A DNA stretch of 64,000 bases, taken from Citrobacter sp. MGH106 (GTDB lineage: Bacteria > Pseudomonadota > Gammaproteobacteria > Enterobacterales > Enterobacteriaceae). The position numbers and the translations under genes are program-made. Shown one piece after another: positions 58,167 to 64,000 of the stretch. Under the pieces are notes generated by a model. The model did no database searches, was not told the origin of the DNA, and was given only the letters and a program-made list of their open reading frames with translations. Position 1 is the stretch's first letter. Every line of letters begins with the position of its first letter. The DNA is taken from NCBI RefSeq assembly GCF_001037495.1, contig NZ_KQ089822.1:3491938-3555937 (forward strand), written 5' to 3'.

Positions 58167-59342
58167 TTATCCCAGAGCTACACGTGCGGGTTTATCAAGA
58201 CGACCGCTCACGCTCATCAGAAAGAAAGCGCTCAATACGATTAGCGCACCAATCCACGGGGTCTGCGCTAACCCATAATGCTCTACCGTTTGGCCACCAA
58301 TCACTGAACCCAATGCAATGCCAATGTTGAACGCCGCAATGTTCAGTCCTGAGGCCACATCAACCGCATTGGGTGTAAATTGCTCCGCTTTCTGCACCAC
58401 GTAAACCTGCAGCCCTGGTACGTTGCCGAAGGCAAAAATCCCCATGACAAGGATTGTCGCCAGAGCTGCGTACTGAGTGGATGCAGTTAACTGAAAGACC
58501 ATCAACAGAACAAACAGGGCTGCGAAGATAAATTTCAACGCTGGAACGGCGCCATGTTTATCCGCCAGTCTGCCACCCCAGATATTACCGATGGCAACAG
58601 ATACGCCATACCCCAGTAAGATCCAGCTTACCGCTGCCGGTGAGAATCCCGCCAGATCCTGCATCATCGGTGCAAGAAAAGTAAATGCCGTAAAGACACC
58701 ACCATAGCCCAGCGCCGTAACGGCATAGATGAGTAACAGGCGAGGATGCGTTAAGACTTTCACCTGATCGCGAATACTGGCAGCAGCCCGACCGGGGATA
58801 TTCGCAGGGATCAGCAACTGACTGCTAATCAGAGCAATGACACCTAACATAGATACCGCGAGGAAAGTCTCACGCCAGCCAAAATGCTGACCAATAAATG
58901 TTCCCAACGGAACTCCTGTCACAAGTGCCACCGTTAACCCACCAAACATAATAGCGATGGCTGAAGCTGCTTTCTCTTTTGGCACCAGGCTTGTCGCAAT
59001 AGTAGAACCAATTGAGAAGAACACGCCATGTGCGAGACCGGTCAGCAGGCGTGCAACAATTAACGTCATATAACCAGGCGCCTGCCATGCCAGCAAATTA
59101 CCGACCGTAAATAGCACCATTAGCGCAACCAGCAGTTGCTTACGCGGCAGACGTCCGGTCAGAGCAGTCAGTACCGGCGCACCAATTGCCACGCCCAGCG
59201 CATAGATAGAAACCAGCATTCCTGCAGAAGGCAAAGAGATCGCCAGCTGTTCGGCGATGGTCGGCACAAGGCCGACAATTACAAATTCAGTCGTACCAAT
59301 AGCAAAAGCACTTATTGTCAGTGCAAATAAAGCGAGAGGCAT
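58167..59342 (-). CDS. MFS efflux transporter (AraJ-like)
   Basis: This 391-residue major facilitator protein has about 12 membrane helices. It starts MPLALFALTISAFAIGTTEF and has the inter-helix LTGRLPRKQLL motif, typical of the DHA1-type sugar/drug exporters such as AraJ. I prefer the ATG at 59342; the frame extends to 59456 into the divergent LysR gene without homology. It lies between yafD and yafC, a gene not present there in E. coli K-12. The divergent arrangement with YafC suggests YafC controls it. Substrate unknown. Confidence 0.9.
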   Translation of the reverse strand: MPLALFALTISAFAIGTTEFVIVGLVPTIAEQLAISLPSAGMLVSIYALGVAIGAPVLTALTGRLPRKQLLVALMVLFTVGNLLAWQAPGYMTLIVARLLTGLAHGVFFSIGSTIATSLVPKEKAASAIAIMFGGLTVALVTGVPLGTFIGQHFGWRETFLAVSMLGVIALISSQLLIPANIPGRAAASIRDQVKVLTHPRLLLIYAVTALGYGGVFTAFTFLAPMMQDLAGFSPAAVSWILLGYGVSVAIGNIWGGRLADKHGAVPALKFIFAALFVLLMVFQLTASTQYAALATILVMGIFAFGNVPGLQVYVVQKAEQFTPNAVDVASGLNIAAFNIGIALGSVIGGQTVEHYGLAQTPWIGALIVLSAFFLMSVSGRLDKPARVALG

Positions 59343-59446
59343 AAATAACTCCATATCATCAGTAATCAGATGACACGAAGTATGCCGGGATGTTTTAATA
59401 ACAAAAATATTCAAAATCTCAATATAATTTTGCTCCAGGTGCAAAA

Positions 59447-60361
59447 ATGAAAGCAACTTCAGAAGAACTGGCCATTTTCGTTGCTGTTGTGGAAAGCGGT
59501 AGTTTTAGCCGCGCTGCAGAGCAGTTGGGACAAGCCAATTCCGCTATTAGCCGGGCAGTAAAAAAGCTGGAGATGAAGCTGGGTGTCAGTTTGCTCAACC
59601 GAACAACCCGACAGCTCAGTCTGACTGAAGAAGGTGAACGTTATTTCAGGCGAGTGCAGTTGATACTGCAGGAAATGGCTGCGGCAGAAACAGAAATTAT
59701 GGAGTCTCGTAATACCCCGCGCGGCCTGTTGCGTATCGACGCGGCGACGCCGGTGATGTTGCATTTTCTGATGCCACTCATCAAACCTTTCCGTGAACGT
59801 TACCCTGAGATGACGCTGTCACTAGTTTCCTCGGAGACATTTATCAATCTTATTGAGCGAAAAGTTGACGTTGCAATACGAGCAGGTGCGCTTACGGACT
59901 CGAGCCTGCGCGCGCGCCCACTATTTACCAGCTACCGTAAGATTATTGCCTCACCGGAGTACATTGCCCGATTTGGTGAGCCTGAGAGCGTAGAGGAGCT
60001 TAAACAACATCTGTGTCTGGGTTTTTCCGAGCCTGTCTCACTCAATACCTGGCCTATTGCCTGTAGCGATGGACAGCTTCATGAAATTGAGTGCGGACTC
60101 TCTTCTAACAGCGGTGAAACATTGAAACAGCTTTGCCTGAACGGGAACGGAATTGCCTGTCTTTCAGATTATATGATTGATAAAGAAATCTCGCAGGGTG
60201 AACTGGTGGAGTTGTTGGCAGATAAACGTCTGCCCGTTGAAATGCCCTTTAGCGCAGTGTATTACAGCGATCGGGCTGTAAGTACACGTATTCGCGCGTT
60301 TATCGACTTTTTGAGTGAACATGCAAGAACAGCTCCCGCAGGAGCTGTGAAACAGGATTAA
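59447..60361 (+). CDS. yafC: LysR-family regulator YafC
   Basis: This 304-residue LysR regulator, the length of E. coli YafC, has an HTH at about residues 14-45 ([25 protein letters not shown]). An effector-binding domain follows. The 104-bp gap to the divergent MFS gene is a typical LysR operator location. It is convergent with dkgB, with 22 bp between stops. The target and ligand are unknown. Confidence 0.92.
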   Translation: MKATSEELAIFVAVVESGSFSRAAEQLGQANSAISRAVKKLEMKLGVSLLNRTTRQLSLTEEGERYFRRVQLILQEMAAAETEIMESRNTPRGLLRIDAATPVMLHFLMPLIKPFRERYPEMTLSLVSSETFINLIERKVDVAIRAGALTDSSLRARPLFTSYRKIIASPEYIARFGEPESVEELKQHLCLGFSEPVSLNTWPIACSDGQLHEIECGLSSNSGETLKQLCLNGNGIACLSDYMIDKEISQGELVELLADKRLPVEMPFSAVYYSDRAVSTRIRAFIDFLSEHARTAPAGAVKQD

Positions 60362-60383
60362 CTCAACACAAAGGCAGCAGTCA

Positions 60384-61187
60384 TTAATCCCATTCAGGGG
60401 CCAAACCCTCGGGGCTGACAAGGCGATCGTTACGATCCAGTGCAGCGATCGCAAGTTTGTCCTCTGTATCCAATTGCAGTTGTAGCGCGAGCAGATTGCT
60501 TGCCAAATTTTCACGTTTAGTCGAAGAAGGTATAACTGAGTACCCTTCTCCCATTGCCCATGCAAGAATAGCCTGGGCCGGGGTGGCATTATGTTTAGCC
60601 GCAATACGAGCAATCACTTTATCTTTCAGCGCGTTGCCATAAACCAGTGTCATATAAGAGGTGATATGGATACCGTGTTGTTTGGCCCATTTAACTACTT
60701 TACGGTTTTGCAGATACGGGGAAAGCTCTATCTGATTAGTTGCAATATTTTCAGCACCCACCGCAGCAATTGCTTTTTCCATCAAAGGGATAGTGAAGTT
60801 AGAGATCCCAATTTCACGGGTTAACCCCTGCACTTTTGCTTCCAGTAATTCCTGCATAAACTCTTCAACGGATACGGCACCGTTAGGAGAAGGCCAGTGG
60901 ATAAGTGTCAGATCAACATACTCAGTACGCAGCTTTTTCAGACTATCTTTAAGGCTCGGGATCAGCTTGTCCCGGCCCAGATTTTCAGTCCAGATCTTGG
61001 TGGTAATATACAATTCGCTGCGTGGCACACCGCTTTCAGCAATTGCCTGACCCACTGCGGCTTCATTATCATAGATTTGCGCAGTGTCGACTGCACGGTA
61101 GCCCAGTTCAAGGGCGGTTTTAACAGATGCGATAACAACGTCGTCTTTCAGGCGAAAAGTGCCTAAACCGAATGCAGGGATAGCCAT
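60384..61187 (-). CDS. dkgB: 2,5-diketo-D-gluconate reductase B
   Basis: This 267-residue aldo/keto reductase is the same length as E. coli DkgB (YafB). The tetrad is visible in [13 protein letters not shown] (Asp, Tyr), LYITTKIW (Lys) and [10 protein letters not shown] (His). It reduces 2,5-diketogluconate and methylglyoxal with NADPH. Its place between yafC and aspU/rrn is as in E. coli. Confidence 0.96.
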   Translation of the reverse strand: MAIPAFGLGTFRLKDDVVIASVKTALELGYRAVDTAQIYDNEAAVGQAIAESGVPRSELYITTKIWTENLGRDKLIPSLKDSLKKLRTEYVDLTLIHWPSPNGAVSVEEFMQELLEAKVQGLTREIGISNFTIPLMEKAIAAVGAENIATNQIELSPYLQNRKVVKWAKQHGIHITSYMTLVYGNALKDKVIARIAAKHNATPAQAILAWAMGEGYSVIPSSTKRENLASNLLALQLQLDTEDKLAIAALDRNDRLVSPEGLAPEWD

Positions 61188-61314
61188 AAATTCCTCTTTT
61201 TAATCACAGGGTTTGTTAACTGGGAGGATTATGACCGTCAGATCTTTGCAGAAAAAGAGTGTAAAATGCAGAGGATTTTTGCGTATTTGGCAATAATAAA
61301 AATGAATAAAAAAA

Positions 61315-61338
61315 AGCCCTGAGCATTAGCTCAGGGCT
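61315..61338 (-). terminator. Terminator of the rrn-aspU operon
   Basis: AGCCCTGAGC (61315-61324) pairs with GCTCAGGGCT (61329-61338). On the minus strand it is followed by a run of eight T, just after aspU. Confidence 0.93.
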
Positions 61339-61347
61339 CTTAATAAG

Positions 61348-61424
61348 TGGCGGAACGGACGGGACTCGAACCCGCGACCCCCTGCGTGACAGGCAGGTAT
61401 TCTAACCAACTGAACTACCGCTCC
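61348..61424 (-). tRNA. aspU: tRNA-Asp (anticodon GTC)
   Basis: A 77-nt tRNA gene with encoded CCA, distal to 5S in the rRNA operon, as aspU follows rrnH in E. coli. It is nearly identical to aspV; the acceptor pairs differ (GGAGCGG versus GGAGTGG). Confidence 0.95.
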
Positions 61425-61477
61425 ACCGAATTTCTTTGTCACTACCCGGATTAGTCATCCCGGTTTACTGCAATTTG

Positions 61478-61597
61478 ATGCCTGGCAGTTCCCTACTCTC
61501 GCATGGGGAGACCCCACACTACCATCGGCGCTACGGCGTTTCACTTCTGAGTTCGGCATGGGGTCAGGTGGGACCACCGCGCTACAGCCGCCAGGCA
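61478..61597 (-). rRNA. rrfH: 5S ribosomal RNA
   Basis: 120 nt from TGCCTGGCGGC to GAACTGCCAGGCAT on the minus strand, the normal 5S ends. It lies about 90 bp downstream of the 23S gene. The operon name is inferred from position. Confidence 0.97.
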
Positions 61598-61686
61598 AAT
61601 TCTGTTTATCAACACGCTTTCGCATGTCAATTTAATCTGTATCAAGCTGAAATTTCGTCTCTTCGCCAAAACAGCTTCGGCGTTGT

Positions 61687-64000
<2,314 letters not shown>

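Overview
The window is an enterobacterial chromosome segment. The right half (about 26.6-64 kb) follows the E. coli K-12 order between rrnH and thrW, read in reverse: proA-proB-phoE-crl-frsA-gpt-pepD-dinB-(lafU/lfhA remnants)-yafL-yafK-yafJ-gmhA-fadE-yafV-aspV-dnaQ-rnhA-yafS-gloB-mltD-yafE-yafD-yafC-dkgB-aspU-5S-23S. The proteins are clearly diverged from E. coli. Several E. coli genes are missing (ivy, yafT, dinJ-yafQ, yafNOP) and others are present instead, so a Citrobacter-like relative is my best guess. The genus is inferred, not proven.

Layout. 1-3.25 kb: an aldo-keto reductase, a LysR regulator, a small secreted BhsA-type protein and a MarA/RamA-type regulator. 3.25-14.7 kb: an integrated P4-like phage satellite in the 3' end of thrW (tRNA-Thr), bounded by a 19-bp att repeat. 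It carries an integrase, an AlpA-like regulator, a P2-type major capsid protein with an unknown upstream partner, Ash/Icd genes, a primase-helicase, an iteron cluster that looks like the replication origin, an Ogr/Delta-type activator, and a Kiwa (KwaA-KwaB) anti-phage pair as cargo. 14.8-26.6 kb: an E. coli common pilus island (ecpABCDE), flanked by direct repeats of the proA 3' end. It lacks the LuxR regulator EcpR directly upstream. Instead it holds an Fnr-family regulator gene, a ToxR-like/YqeJ-like membrane pair, and a LuxR-HTH plus EAL protein.

26.6-46.4 kb: core genes for proline synthesis, phosphoporin, sigma-S chaperone, purine salvage, peptidase, Pol IV, cell wall, heptose and fatty acid metabolism. 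Within it is a Flag-2 flagellar deletion scar (lafU'/lfhA'). 46.4-51.9 kb: an accessory operon next to aspV. A BglG-type antiterminator with a recognisable RAT/terminator leader precedes a MalX-like PTS permease, a MalY/PatB-like C-S lyase, a SIS isomerase and a D-2-hydroxyacid dehydrogenase. The substrate is unknown. 51.9-64 kb: dnaQ/rnhA to dkgB, then aspU, 5S and a partial 23S rRNA gene, all read leftwards.

The regions most worth attention are the satellite with its own capsid gene plus Kiwa, the pilus island with its substituted regulators and a perfect FNR-type box upstream of ecpA, and the RAT-controlled PTS operon.
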